From: KBS-96 sp964247975
GTDB taxonomy: Bacteria; Acidobacteriota; Terriglobia; Bryobacterales; Bryobacteraceae
Reading direction: 5' to 3'
Assembly: GCA_964247975.1 (NCBI GenBank)
Contig: CAXTWH010000014.1
Span: 1 to 64,000 of the forward strand
Length of the DNA stretch: 64,000 bases
In this document: positions 36,452 through 46,500 of the stretch, piece by piece
Numbering within the stretch: the stretch's first letter is position 1
Layout of the letters: every line of letters begins with the position of its first letter
Program-made: the position numbers and the translations under genes
Notes under the pieces: generated by a model
The model's database searches: none
Seen by the model: the letters and a program-made list of their open reading frames with translations, nothing else
Told to the model about the DNA's origin: nothing

Positions 36452-38005
36452 ATGAAAAACAAATTGCGGATTAATTTTGTGATGCCCCCTGTCCCTAAAA
36501 TTTCGGGCGGGCCGCTAGCGATTCTGGAATATGCGAACCGATTCATTGAACGCGGGCACACTGTCACAATCACAACTTTTCCGGACTCAATGTGGGCCGG
36601 TGATGACCCATTTCCGTGGTTTCAGTTCAACGGCCGAGTCTTCTACAAAAAGACTCGCGTTGCTATTGACAGCGGCACTTCCGTGTCTCCGGCCGCGCTT
36701 GATCTGATTGGCCGCCACGACTTCTCCGCGCTCCGGCAAACTGTTCTGGGTAACTTCGGCTTGGAAGGTGTGCGCGATATTTTTGTGAACTCCGGTTCCA
36801 GGCTGGAACAGCCCCTTCCATTCAATTTCCTTACCCAGGAGCTTCTTACCTGGATTCACACGATGGAAGTTATGCCGGACTGCGACCTGAACATCGCTAC
36901 TCTATGGACCACCGCGTTTCCGGTATTTTTCAGCGGCAAAGGAAAACCGGTTTTCTTCATGCAGCATTATGAAGAGGTGTTTTATGAAATGCACCCTTCT
37001 TACGCCCTGCACAAGCTAGGCGCCAGAATGGCCTATGCTTTGCCCCTATATAAGGTTGCCAATTCTTCATGGCTGCAAAAATTGATTGCGGACCGCTTCG
37101 GACAGAACATTCCTTTTTCAAACAATGGGATTGAAATTACAGACTTCTTTCCGCTTCCGAAAAAAAGCTTGAATGACGGCATCCTCCGGGTGATTACTTA
37201 TGCGCGCCCGGAAGAATGGAAAGGTTTTGCCGATGCTGTGGCGGCTATGTCAGAAATTCGAGCGCGTTACGGCGCGCGCGTGGAATGGCGGGTTTTCGGT
37301 TATCGCCATCCGCACTTGACGGAAAACAACAGCTACGCGCCTTACACTTACCATCCTAAATTGTCGTTTAAACAGCTTGCCGAGCTTTACGCAACCAGCG
37401 ACATTGCGATCTGCCCTTCCTGGTACGAAAGCTTTCCGCTTCCTCCGCTCGAAGCGATGGCCAGCGGAACTGCCGTTGTTACCACCGAATACGGCGTGGA
37501 AGATTATGCGTTTCACGAGCAGAATGCCTTGGTGGTTCAACCGCGCCAAACTGATGAAATGGTGAATGCCATTGCGCGGCTGATCGACGATCCGGATTTA
37601 CGCGCGCGTTTAGCTGAGGCAGGACGCAAAACAGCGGAATCATTTCATTGGGAGCGCGCCGTGGAAAAACGCGAACGGATTTTGCAGCAGATTCATTCTT
37701 CTGATCCGGGCTATGACATCTTGAGAAGTCTGAAGTTAGGTTTGAAGGACGGCAGCGGACGGGAGTTTGAATCAGCGCCGGAAGGCGTTTCCGTAGCGAA
37801 ACAAGGCATGTTCTGGCACGATAATCGTCTTTTTGTTCTCCATAACGGCGTGAAGCGCCACGTGGAAAAAGCGGAAATTCTTCCCTTATTAATGCAGCAT
37901 AGATTGAAGTACGTTGAAATGGATAGTCTTACAATTGAACGCACGCCGCTCGGTCCTTCGCTTGGCAAAGCCGCAGATATTCCGGCAGAATGGCTGCTAG
38001 CGTGA
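36452..38005 (+). CDS. GT4-family glycosyltransferase with C-terminal extension
   Basis: A 517-residue GT-B enzyme. The N-terminal domain starts NFVMPPVPKISGGPLAILEYANRF, and the donor-binding site is WYESFPLPPLEAMASGTAVV with the EX7E-type motif. RVITYARPEEWKGFADAV opens the C-terminal Rossmann domain. About 90 residues beyond the normal end (from roughly 425) form an extra domain with SVAKQGMFWHDNRLFVLHNG and no recognised family. It sits between the large fusion gene and a flavoprotein gene on the same strand, overlaps the latter by 16 bases, and so belongs to this glycan operon. Confidence 0.9.
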   Translation: MKNKLRINFVMPPVPKISGGPLAILEYANRFIERGHTVTITTFPDSMWAGDDPFPWFQFNGRVFYKKTRVAIDSGTSVSPAALDLIGRHDFSALRQTVLGNFGLEGVRDIFVNSGSRLEQPLPFNFLTQELLTWIHTMEVMPDCDLNIATLWTTAFPVFFSGKGKPVFFMQHYEEVFYEMHPSYALHKLGARMAYALPLYKVANSSWLQKLIADRFGQNIPFSNNGIEITDFFPLPKKSLNDGILRVITYARPEEWKGFADAVAAMSEIRARYGARVEWRVFGYRHPHLTENNSYAPYTYHPKLSFKQLAELYATSDIAICPSWYESFPLPPLEAMASGTAVVTTEYGVEDYAFHEQNALVVQPRQTDEMVNAIARLIDDPDLRARLAEAGRKTAESFHWERAVEKRERILQQIHSSDPGYDILRSLKLGLKDGSGREFESAPEGVSVAKQGMFWHDNRLFVLHNGVKRHVEKAEILPLLMQHRLKYVEMDSLTIERTPLGPSLGKAADIPAEWLLA

Positions 38006-39315
38006 ATACAGACATTGTGATTCTTGGCGGCGGTGTTGCCGGTCTTTCGTTAGCTTCCTTTCTAGATGCGCCGGTGGTTGTGCTGGAGCGCCAGACCACC
38101 GTGGGGGGGCTCAGCCGCAGTTACTCGCTAAACGGAATTTCTTACGATATCGGGCCGCACATCATTTTTTCAAAGAACAAAGAAGTTCTTGATCTTCACA
38201 CCGGTATGGTTCCCACAAATCAACTGCGCCGGTCAAACCAAATCTTCTTTCGAAATCGATACGTCAAATATCCCTTTGAAAATGATCTATCTGCTCTCTA
38301 TCCTGCTGATCGCGATTATTGCCTGAATGAATTCCTGAATAATCCTTATGAAGCATATCGGCCCAACGATATGCTTCAATTTTTCCTGTCGGTTTTCGGG
38401 GAAGGCATCACCCGGCTTTATCTTCAGCCGTATAACGAAAAAATTTGGAAGTTCGATCCCGCATTCATGGACACCCAGATGGTGGAGCGCATTCCGAAGC
38501 CTCCGCGCGAAGACGTGATCAAATCCGCGCAGGGCGTTCCCACCGAAGGCTATACGCATCAACTTTATTTTAATTACCCGACTGCTGGCGGTTTCCAAAC
38601 TCTGGTGAATGAATACGAACGCCGCGCCCGCGCAAAAAATCAATGCATACAAACCGGCGTGAACATTTCCGGTATTCAAAAGAGCGCGGCAGGTTGGGAA
38701 GTTGCTACCGATCACGGCACAGTGAGCGCCAAGCGATTGATTAACTGCATGCCGGTTCACGAGTTATTTCGCTATCTTGCGCCGCCTCCAGCAGAGGTCG
38801 AGGAAGCTCTTAAGTCGCTCCTATATAATTCCATTTACATTGTGATAGTACAGGTGAAAAAAGATTTTATTGGGGATCATTTCGCTTTGTACCTGCCCGA
38901 TAAAAACATCATTTTTCATCGATTGTCCAAGCTCGACTTCCTCGGTCCGCAGTATCGGCTACCAGAGGGTGGAACCACGCTGATGGCGGAAGTCACATTC
39001 AGGCCCGGTAGCCATCTTTCTTTTCTTTCTCAGAATGAGATTGTAAGCCAAGTGATTCGTGATCTGGCCCGCTGCGGATTTATTGATCAAGGCGATGTGC
39101 TGGCGACGGAAATCCGCATGGAGCCGTATGCTTACGTAATTTATGATTTGAATCATCGGCGGAACACAGACGCTGTACTCGGTTATCTTCAAAACCAGGG
39201 CATTGAATCAGCAGGCCGATTCGCTGAGTTTGAATATCTGAATACGGACGGAGTGGTAGAGCGAACCTTGAAGCTCGCCCGTAGAATGAATAACAGGCTT
39301 TTAGCTCATGCTTAA
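37990..39315 (+). CDS. FAD-dependent amine-oxidase/UDP-galactopyranose-mutase-like protein
   Basis: A 441-residue flavoprotein. IVILGGGVAGLSLASFLDAPVV is the Rossmann FAD motif, followed by VLERQTTVGGLSRSY and DIGPHIIFS. The internal YLQPYNEKIWK and FNYPTAGGFQTLVNEYERR match the mutase- and protoporphyrinogen-oxidase-like oxidoreductases found in polysaccharide clusters. UDP-galactopyranose mutases make furanose sugars by a non-redox FAD reaction, so a furanose donor is possible. The start at 37990 overlaps the GT4 gene by 16 bases; a GTG at 38002 giving a four-base overlap is equally plausible. Confidence 0.85.
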   Translation: MAASVNTDIVILGGGVAGLSLASFLDAPVVVLERQTTVGGLSRSYSLNGISYDIGPHIIFSKNKEVLDLHTGMVPTNQLRRSNQIFFRNRYVKYPFENDLSALYPADRDYCLNEFLNNPYEAYRPNDMLQFFLSVFGEGITRLYLQPYNEKIWKFDPAFMDTQMVERIPKPPREDVIKSAQGVPTEGYTHQLYFNYPTAGGFQTLVNEYERRARAKNQCIQTGVNISGIQKSAAGWEVATDHGTVSAKRLINCMPVHELFRYLAPPPAEVEEALKSLLYNSIYIVIVQVKKDFIGDHFALYLPDKNIIFHRLSKLDFLGPQYRLPEGGTTLMAEVTFRPGSHLSFLSQNEIVSQVIRDLARCGFIDQGDVLATEIRMEPYAYVIYDLNHRRNTDAVLGYLQNQGIESAGRFAEFEYLNTDGVVERTLKLARRMNNRLLAHA

Positions 39316-40181
39316 CTGCGGAGCGATAGTTCATCGCGCTTGATCAGCCTGTTTTCCCAATAAGCTTTCAAAGCCATTTGCATCGGACGGCAAGCGTCGA
39401 TACCCGCTTGCACAGGAGCGGAAACAGGTTTGTTGCCAATAATGGCGCTGATGAAGTTTGCGGTATGCGCTTCTTCCAAGCTTTTCTCAGGAGCAACCTG
39501 AACGGCTTTGCCTTTGTTAGGCTGAAAAATGTAATTGTCGCGCGCTAGATCCAGTGTTCCTTCCGTGCCCTGAAACAGAACAGAAGGGCGCTCATCGCGT
39601 ATCGGCAGCACGGAAGATTCAAACGTCAGATTTCAGTTCCGGTACTGGATCAGGGCATTCACAGTGTCAGGGTTAAAGATGTCTTCTTTGGCGCGGAGAT
39701 AATGCGAACCGCTGCGCTGCTGCATGCCGCATTGCAAAACCCTGTTCGACTTTTCGGCGGCAGCTTTCAACCGGGTTCGTTCTTCCCAGCGATGAAGAGT
39801 CGGTTTCTCCAGGTAAACGTGCTTTCCGGCAGCAAGCGCAGCTTCGGCCAGAGTGACATGTAAATGATCAGGCGCGGCAATCAGCACCACGTCTACATCT
39901 TTGAAACCAAGCGACTCTTCATGCTTGCTCACCTGTTTAGGCGCCGAACCGGTTTTGGTAAGAACCGCAGCAGCCTTCTGGCAGTGCGCATCGTAAACGT
40001 CGCAGACACAACGGAGATCCACTTGATCCCCGGCGAGAAACGCTGCGGCCACCTGTGTACCGCGCCGTCCCGCTCCAATCAACGCAAGACCCAGGCGGTC
40101 ATTCGCGCCGAGAATACGCGAATACGAGGCGGCGCTAATGCCGATGGCTCCGAAGGTATGCACAAATCTGCGGCGATTCAT
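39312..40181 (-). pseudogene. Gfo/Idh/MocA oxidoreductase, disrupted by internal deletion and nonsense codon
   Basis: The N-terminal part (40181 down to about 39676) has a Tat signal (MNRRRFVHTFGAIG), the NAD motif LIGAGRRGTQVAAAFLAG and the catalytic-region motif HVYLEKPT. After KEDIF (about 39675) the sequence jumps to NPDTVNALIQYRN, a strand of the C-terminal domain, so about 120-150 residues of the middle are missing while the frame is kept. Then TGA (39633-39635) replaces what is usually Trp in this position, before NLTFESSVLPIRDERPS, and the frame continues to 39312. The total is about 290 codons against roughly 430 in intact relatives. It followed a sugar-isomerase gene in an operon with a two-base gap. 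Confidence 0.82.
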
Positions 40182-40183
40182 AG

Positions 40184-41008
40184 CTAGATCTTAAATGTTC
40201 TTTTCAATGCTTCACGAGCAGGTTTCACGGCCGCTATACCGGGCTTTGATCCATTTTCGCGTTCTTCTTCGGTCAGCACCCATCCCATCCAATCGCTGTT
40301 TATCAACGTTTGCGCTACTTGCGCCAACGGAAACTCGCCTTCCCCTAAAGGGACTTGCTTGCCGTTTTGAAAGTCTCGCAGATGAATGCCGGTCAGCCGC
40401 TTGTGGTGTTGGCTAATGAAATTGGGAAGGTTCGCTCCCACCCGAAACGCGTGTCCCGCATCCAGCAGAAACCACACCAGGGAGGCATCTGTTTTTTGCA
40501 TCAGCATCTCGATTTCCGGCTGAGGGGACGCGAACTCCGGGCCATGATTATGATATGCCAGTTTAAGACCAAGGCTCTTTACCTGCTGCCCCAGCTCATT
40601 CAGCGCGGCGGCTTTTTTCTGAACAGCGGTTTCATCCACATTGCCGTTTGAAAAAGCAGGAGCGCCGCTGACAATCAACCGCTCCGCGCCGAGTTGAGCG
40701 CCGACACGCGCCACTTTTGTAGCAAGATCCATCGGCGCAATGCGCGTTTCAGAATCATACTGCAACAGGAAAATATGTACGCCGAAAAAAGCAAGTCCTT
40801 GTTCATGCTGCTTCCACGCTGACGAATTTTCCGCTAACGGCAAAACATTGCGAAAGCCGGTTTCAAAACCTTGGAATTTCAGTTCTTTAATTGCTGCAAG
40901 GCTCTGGTACAGCGTGTCAGGTTGATTCGGGTTAATCGGCCAAGCGTTAGTTTGCGATCCGATTTTAATACGTTGCGATGCAGAACGAGCTTGAAGAAGA
41001 GAACTCAT
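40184..41008 (-). CDS. Sugar phosphate isomerase/epimerase-like TIM barrel
   Basis: A 274-residue xylose-isomerase-like barrel with LAYHNHGPEFASP, FLLDAGHAFRVG, GIHLRDFQNGKQVPLGEGEFP and VLTEEERENG, which carry the metal ligands His/Glu/Asp/His. It is distinct from the paralogue at 12.2 kb. The in-frame codons upstream of the ATG encode ARRTALAALA, the twin-arginine and hydrophobic part of a Tat signal that would run into MSSLLQARS, but no ATG, GTG or TTG precedes it before a stop. The signal may have lost its start. The gene is followed two bases later by the broken oxidoreductase, so the pair once acted together on an exported sugar derivative. Confidence 0.8.
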   Translation of the reverse strand: MSSLLQARSASQRIKIGSQTNAWPINPNQPDTLYQSLAAIKELKFQGFETGFRNVLPLAENSSAWKQHEQGLAFFGVHIFLLQYDSETRIAPMDLATKVARVGAQLGAERLIVSGAPAFSNGNVDETAVQKKAAALNELGQQVKSLGLKLAYHNHGPEFASPQPEIEMLMQKTDASLVWFLLDAGHAFRVGANLPNFISQHHKRLTGIHLRDFQNGKQVPLGEGEFPLAQVAQTLINSDWMGWVLTEEERENGSKPGIAAVKPAREALKRTFKI

Positions 41009-41172
41009 CGCCAGTGCTGCTAAAGCTGTTCTGCGCGCAGCGTGAGCGGTTGAGGAAAAGCATCTTCGAGCGGCATGGAGAGTGAATCTTCAGAATAGCC
41101 TACTACCAAGCATTGTCTATCAACATGATAGACTCAAAGCGCGAGATGTCTGCCGCTGCGCCCTGGTTTTAG

Positions 41173-42426
41173 TTGAAAGATCGAACCCGTAAGGGGAGCG
41201 CGAATTCCACTCTGAACGCAAGGCGTTGGATCATTCTTGCGCTGCTCACCAGCCTTACCATCATCAATTTCATTGATCGCCAAACACTATCCGTGTTAGC
41301 GCCCAGAGTGCGTGAAATGTTTCATCTTTCGCACGAAGCGTACGGGCGCATTGTGGCTGCTTTTCAGTTCGGCATGATGACGGGCGAGTTCCCGATGGGG
41401 ACAATTATGGATCGCTGGGGCGTTCGCTTTGGGCTTTCCGCCGCCGTGCTTTGGTGGTCTGCCGCAACCGGCCTTCACGCACTGGCGCGCAGTGGAGTCA
41501 GCCTGGGAATTCTGCGGTTTTGGATGGGAACCGGCGAATGCGGAAATTTCTCCGGCGGCGTTAAAACCGTAAACGAATGGTTCCCGCGCACGGAACGCGC
41601 TCTGGCGATTGGAATCTTCAACAGCGGCACTATGATCGGTTCCATTCTGGCGCCGCCCTTAGTTGTGTTTTTGGCTCGTCATTACGGGTATCGCTGGGCG
41701 TTCCTCATGCCGGCACTGTTAGGCATTTTATGGGTGCCGCTTTGGCGTTACTCCTACAAGGGAGCGCAAGACCAGGCGCTTTCACCTTCGGAAACGCCTT
41801 CGCAACATGCCGGTAATGCTGAGCTTTTGCAAACGCGGCAAGCCTGGTCCATTATGGTGTGCCGGTTTCTGGTCGGCCCGGTGTCGCAGTTCTACTGGTA
41901 TTGGGTGCCGGATTACCTTTACACCGTGCGCGGATTGACGCTGCGCGACATCGGAGCATTTAGTTGGATTCCGTTTGTGATGGGCGACCTGGGCAGCATT
42001 TCCGGCGGGTGGGTGGCAGCCATTCTGATGCGGCGTAATGTCAGCGTGAACCACGCGCGGCAGCTTACCATGTACTTCGGCGCGTTCTGCTGTTTAGCCA
42101 GCTTTGCGGTTTATTTTGTGCCTACGGTGGCCCAAGCTTTGGCCGTAATCGGCATTGTATTATTCGGCCATACCTTTCTTTCCGCCAATATGTTCGCCGC
42201 AGTAACGGATATGTTTCCGGATGAAGCCGTCGGCAGAGTCACCGGATTGCACGGGCTATGCGGCGGCTTATCAGGTCTTCTGTTTCCGATGCTAACCGGC
42301 TTTTTAGTGGATCGCTTTTCTTATTCGCCGGTTTTTGCTTTAGCTGCGGTTATGCCGCTGGCCGGCGGGATAGGTTTATTCACGTTAAGCCGCGGCTTAA
42401 AACCAATTACCATTAAGAACAAGTAA
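41173..42426 (+). CDS. MFS transporter, anion:cation symporter (ExuT/ACS-like)
   Basis: A 417-residue permease with twelve predicted helices. The first cytoplasmic-loop motif GTIMDRWGVRFG and the segments INFIDRQTLSVLAP and GTGECGNFSGGVKTVNEWFP are characteristic of the ACS family, which imports hexuronates, phthalate, glucarate and other organic anions. The start is apparently TTG at 41173. The stop is immediately followed by the ssuD start with no spacer, so the two are co-translated and the carried substrate may be an organosulfonate. Sequence alone does not prove this. Confidence 0.88.
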   Translation: MKDRTRKGSANSTLNARRWIILALLTSLTIINFIDRQTLSVLAPRVREMFHLSHEAYGRIVAAFQFGMMTGEFPMGTIMDRWGVRFGLSAAVLWWSAATGLHALARSGVSLGILRFWMGTGECGNFSGGVKTVNEWFPRTERALAIGIFNSGTMIGSILAPPLVVFLARHYGYRWAFLMPALLGILWVPLWRYSYKGAQDQALSPSETPSQHAGNAELLQTRQAWSIMVCRFLVGPVSQFYWYWVPDYLYTVRGLTLRDIGAFSWIPFVMGDLGSISGGWVAAILMRRNVSVNHARQLTMYFGAFCCLASFAVYFVPTVAQALAVIGIVLFGHTFLSANMFAAVTDMFPDEAVGRVTGLHGLCGGLSGLLFPMLTGFLVDRFSYSPVFALAAVMPLAGGIGLFTLSRGLKPITIKNK

Positions 42427-43578
42427 ATGAGACTTTTCTGGTTTATTCCAACCCAGGGCGATGGCCGCTACCTGGGAACAACGCAGAGCATGAGGCAAAC
42501 CGATCATGCTTACCTGAAACAGATTGCGCAAGCCGTGGACCAATGGGGCTTTGAAGGCGTGCTGCTGCCTACCGGGAACTCATGCGAGGATGCCTGGGTG
42601 GTGGCATCCTCGCTGATGCCGTTGACGGAACGATTGAAGTTTCTGGTTGCCGTGCGCCCGGGAGTGATGTCGCCCAGCCTTTCCGCGCGCATGGCCGCGA
42701 CGTTTGATCGTTTTTCAAACGGCCGATTGTTGATTAACGTCGTTACTGGAGGCGACCCGGAAGAAGCCAAAGGCGACGGCGTCTTTTTATCTCATGATCA
42801 GCGGTATGAAGTGACTGCCGAATTTCTGCAAATCTGGCGGGCCGCGATGTCTGGCGAAACAGTCAACTTTGAGGGTAAGCATCTGCACGTGGAAGGAACA
42901 AAAGTCATTTATCCTCCGTTGCAGCAGCCTTATCCCCCGCTCTACTTTGGCGGTTCCTCAAAAGCTGCTATTGAACTCGCAGCGAAACAAGTAGACGTAT
43001 ATCTGACTTGGGGTGAGCCTCCGGCTTTGGTAGCTGAGAAAATTGCGGAAGTACGGCGCAAAGCGGAAGAAGCGGGCCGAACGCTTCGATTCGGCATCCG
43101 GCTGCATGTGATTGTGCGCGAAACTGCTGAACGCGCTTGGCAAGCGGCCAATGAACTGATCCAATTTATCGACGATGAAACAATTGAGCGTTCCCGAAAA
43201 GCGTTGTCCCGGTTTGATTCCGAAGGCCAGCGCCGCATGTCCGCTTTGCAGCCGGGAAGCCGCGAGAAACTGGAAATCAGCCCGAATCTCTGGGCCGGCG
43301 TTGGTTTGGCGCGCGGCGGCGCAGGAACCGCTCTGGTCGGTGATCCCGAAAGCGTGGCGAAACGGATGCTGGAATATACGGATGTCGGGATCGAAACGTT
43401 TATCTTGTCCGGTTATCCCCACTTGGAAGAATCGTATCGAGTAGCCGAGCTGTTATTTCCCCTGCTGCCTATGTCCCGTTTCGATGCTTCACAAGAAGAG
43501 CAAAGCTTGGAGCTAAAACGTAGATCACACGAGATTGTCGGCAACGAATTTCGAGTCGTGAAACAAGTTCTTCTCTAG
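42427..43578 (+). CDS. ssuD: FMNH2-dependent alkanesulfonate monooxygenase
   Basis: A 383-residue luciferase-like monooxygenase, close to the 381 residues of E. coli SsuD. Conserved segments include FWFIPTQGDGRYLGT, FEGVLLPTGNSCEDAWV, FLVAVRPGVMSPSLSARMAATFDRFSNGRL, NVVTGGDPEE, PPLYFGGSSKAA and FILSGYPHLEES. SsuD uses reduced flavin and oxygen to release sulfite from alkanesulfonates for sulfur assimilation. The flavin reductase SsuE and the ABC importer SsuABC are absent here; an MFS gene directly upstream may replace the importer. Its TAG stop overlaps the stop of the convergent TonB-receptor pseudogene. Confidence 0.93.
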   Translation: MRLFWFIPTQGDGRYLGTTQSMRQTDHAYLKQIAQAVDQWGFEGVLLPTGNSCEDAWVVASSLMPLTERLKFLVAVRPGVMSPSLSARMAATFDRFSNGRLLINVVTGGDPEEAKGDGVFLSHDQRYEVTAEFLQIWRAAMSGETVNFEGKHLHVEGTKVIYPPLQQPYPPLYFGGSSKAAIELAAKQVDVYLTWGEPPALVAEKIAEVRRKAEEAGRTLRFGIRLHVIVRETAERAWQAANELIQFIDDETIERSRKALSRFDSEGQRRMSALQPGSREKLEISPNLWAGVGLARGGAGTALVGDPESVAKRMLEYTDVGIETFILSGYPHLEESYRVAELLFPLLPMSRFDASQEEQSLELKRRSHEIVGNEFRVVKQVLL

Positions 43579-46500
43579 AAGAACAGCTTCAACGCGAATT
43601 GCAGGACGCGCGGATCGGCAGCAGCCGTAATTTTTCCAAATGTGCTGGAAGCGGAAACCGTGGAATTCGGGTTGCTGAAATTCGCTCGGTTCTGAATGTT
43701 GAAAGATTCCGCGCGAAATTGCAGATACTATCTTTCCGTGAGATAAAAGCTCTTGAGTAAAGAAGCATCCAGATCGGCAAAAGTCGGCCCCCGCAGGCTG
43801 TTCCGCCCGACGCTGCCGAGTGTTCCCAAAGCAGCCTGCGTAAACGCCGCTGTATTGAAGTACTGCTATACTTGGTTACTGCTGTTTCCTAAAGACGAGC
43901 TGGCCCTTTGGTCTGCATAATCTTTACCACGCCGGATAAAGATCGATCCGTGCCGCTCAAAACCGTAAATGGCGTTCCGCTGTAAACACTGGCGATAGTG
44001 TTCAGTTGCCAGTCATTCAACAGAACGTTTTTAAATCCTTTAAAGCGGAAATGCGGAAGCGTGTAAACGCCCGACAAATTGAAGCGGTAAGTTTGATCGA
44101 AATCGGTGGTCCGCGAGAACTGTTCAGGTTAAACGGATTATGCGGGCCAGGGTTGCCTTCCGTAGCTCTGGAAGTGTTGTCAATTGCTTTTGACCAGACA
44201 AAATTAGAAAGCAGCGTTAACCCGCTATTTACCCGTTTCGTGACGCTCGCTTGCAGCGAATGAAAAATGGAGTACTCGTAAGGAGAAGCAATCTCCACCG
44301 CGCCCAGCCCAGGATAAAGCCTGCGCGCGTTTTCATTTGCCAATGTGGAACCAGGACCGTAAACAGCCGGATTCAACTGACGCGAACCGATGATGTCCAG
44401 CCCATGATTGCCCACGTAAGCCACCGACAAGGCCAAGTCTTTGCGAAGCTGATGCTTCACGGTGAAGTTCCAGTTTTGCGAGTACCCGGTGGGTGCGGTC
44501 GGGTCCAGCACGCCGCCTGCTACCGGCAAAGTAAAACGGTAGGTGGCAAACTGGCTGGGCGGAATATGCGCCCGCGGATAAGGCGAACCACCCGGCAAGT
44601 TTCCATAGGGGTTATCAAAACTTTGCGGCGATGGAATGTTGGTTGTGAAATTAGTCGGCTGCGTGGCATCGGTACGCTGGTACAACAACGCTGCCGGCGT
44701 TGTATAAAAAATTCCGTATCCGGCTCGAACTACCGTTTTGCTGTTGCCATTTATGTTCCAGGCAAAGCCGATTCGCGGCGCAAAATTATCCCAGTCTTTT
44801 TTCCAAACTGAACTGGGTATGCCGGCATCTCCTGGATACAACAGACCCGTAGGAACATTGGGAGCTACAGTTGATTTCACCCCAGGCACAAATGCCACCA
44901 GCGTATGGTTCAGGTCAACAGGCCGAAGCCAAGGCTCCCAACGCAGCCCAAGATTTAATGTAAACTGCGAAATGGCTTTCCAATCATCCTGGATGTAAAG
45001 CGAGGGTCTGTCTTCCCGCAGATAAAAACTGCGTCCGTTGTCTTGTAAGAAAACCGAAGGCAATCCCAGATAAAAATCAGCCAAAGGAGAACCGGAGTTT
45101 GGAATTGCTGCGGAGCTTGTGCGCTGGCCGCTGAACGTAAAATCACCCGGCGTATACGAATAATCGTTGGCGTTCACGCGGTCGCGCTCAAACTCCGCTC
45201 CAAAGTTGAGCGTGTGCTGGCCCCAGATTTTCACTGCCGCAGCGCGATAATCGAACGAAGTAGGAATCTGTTGAATCGCGCCGCCGGAGAAGATGTTCAC
45301 ATAACCGGAAATGTTGGCGCGGATGCCGGGAAAGATACTTACGCCTGTGCCTAAAGGAAACTGCGCGCCGAGGTCCTGGAGAGATTGCAATCCGGGAGCC
45401 TGCGGCACTTGCGTACGGGCAAACCTTCCAAAGCTGGCAAAGAATGTTGCCGTTAAGGTAGGGCTGAAAATCTGCGTGTCGTTCAAAGTCAAGCCTTGAT
45501 TACGGAATGAATTCGCGGCATAGAATCTGGCTGGCGCGTTAAAAGGACGCTGAAAATCGTCATTATCCAGAAAATAGCGGGTGCTGAAGTGATTGTTCGT
45601 TGTAATTACCTGGTCGATCTTAATCAGGTACTGTGTATCGTCAATGTTCCTGTTCTGCACCGAAATGTATTGGGTGCCGCTGTTCGGCAAAGGCAGGTAC
45701 AAATTAGCAAGCTTCACCGCTAATGGATCCAATCGGCTTTGCGGAATGAGTTTGCCGCCGAACGGCTGACCGGTAAGCGGATCCACAATGATGTTCTTGA
45801 TGCTTGAAAAGTTGCCGGTGCGCTGCGCCGCATTCGGTGTGGTGATTGATACCGGACTCGGCGCGGAACGCTGCGCTTGATCCTGCGCGGAAAAGAAAAA
45901 GAATGTTTTATCCTTCCTGATCGGCCCGCCGATTGTTCCGCCAAACTGGTTCAGCTTGAACGGCGGCCTGCTCAGTTGAAAGAAGTTACGCGCATTCAAT
46001 TCCGTGTTGCGGAGAAATTCAAATGCTGTTCCATGAAACTCGTTCGATCCGGAACGGGTAGATAGTTGCACCAGAGCGCCTGCGCCGCCATATTCCGCGC
46101 TGTAAGACGACGATTGAATGGTGAACTCCTGCAGCGTATCGGGATTGGGCATAATCGGCACCGAATCAAAAAACGATTCGTGTAATTGCTTCCATCCAGT
46201 TGAAAATTGTTTTGCGTGGCGCGCAGGCCGTTCACCGTGATTCCGCGATTATCCTGCTGTCCTGATTCAGTTCCCACATCGGTAATCGCAGTGCCGGGTG
46301 TTAACGTGGTTAATTGCAGCGGATTGCGCCCGTTCAATGGTAGATCCTGCATCTGTTGTTCATTGATGGAAGCTTGCACGCTCGATGAAGCGGTTTGCAG
46401 CAGCGGAGCGCCTTCTGAAACTTCCACCGCTTGAGAAGTGCTGCCCACCAGCAGCTTGATTTGTAGATCTATTACTTGCCCAGTCAACAGATTGATTCCT

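Noticed and set aside
44017..46500. All lesions in the TonB receptor being sequencing errors
   Set aside because: One frameshift is in a T run and could be an error, but three separate TAG substitutions plus a second and third frameshift away from long homopolymers are unlikely to be. The possibility remains for single sites.
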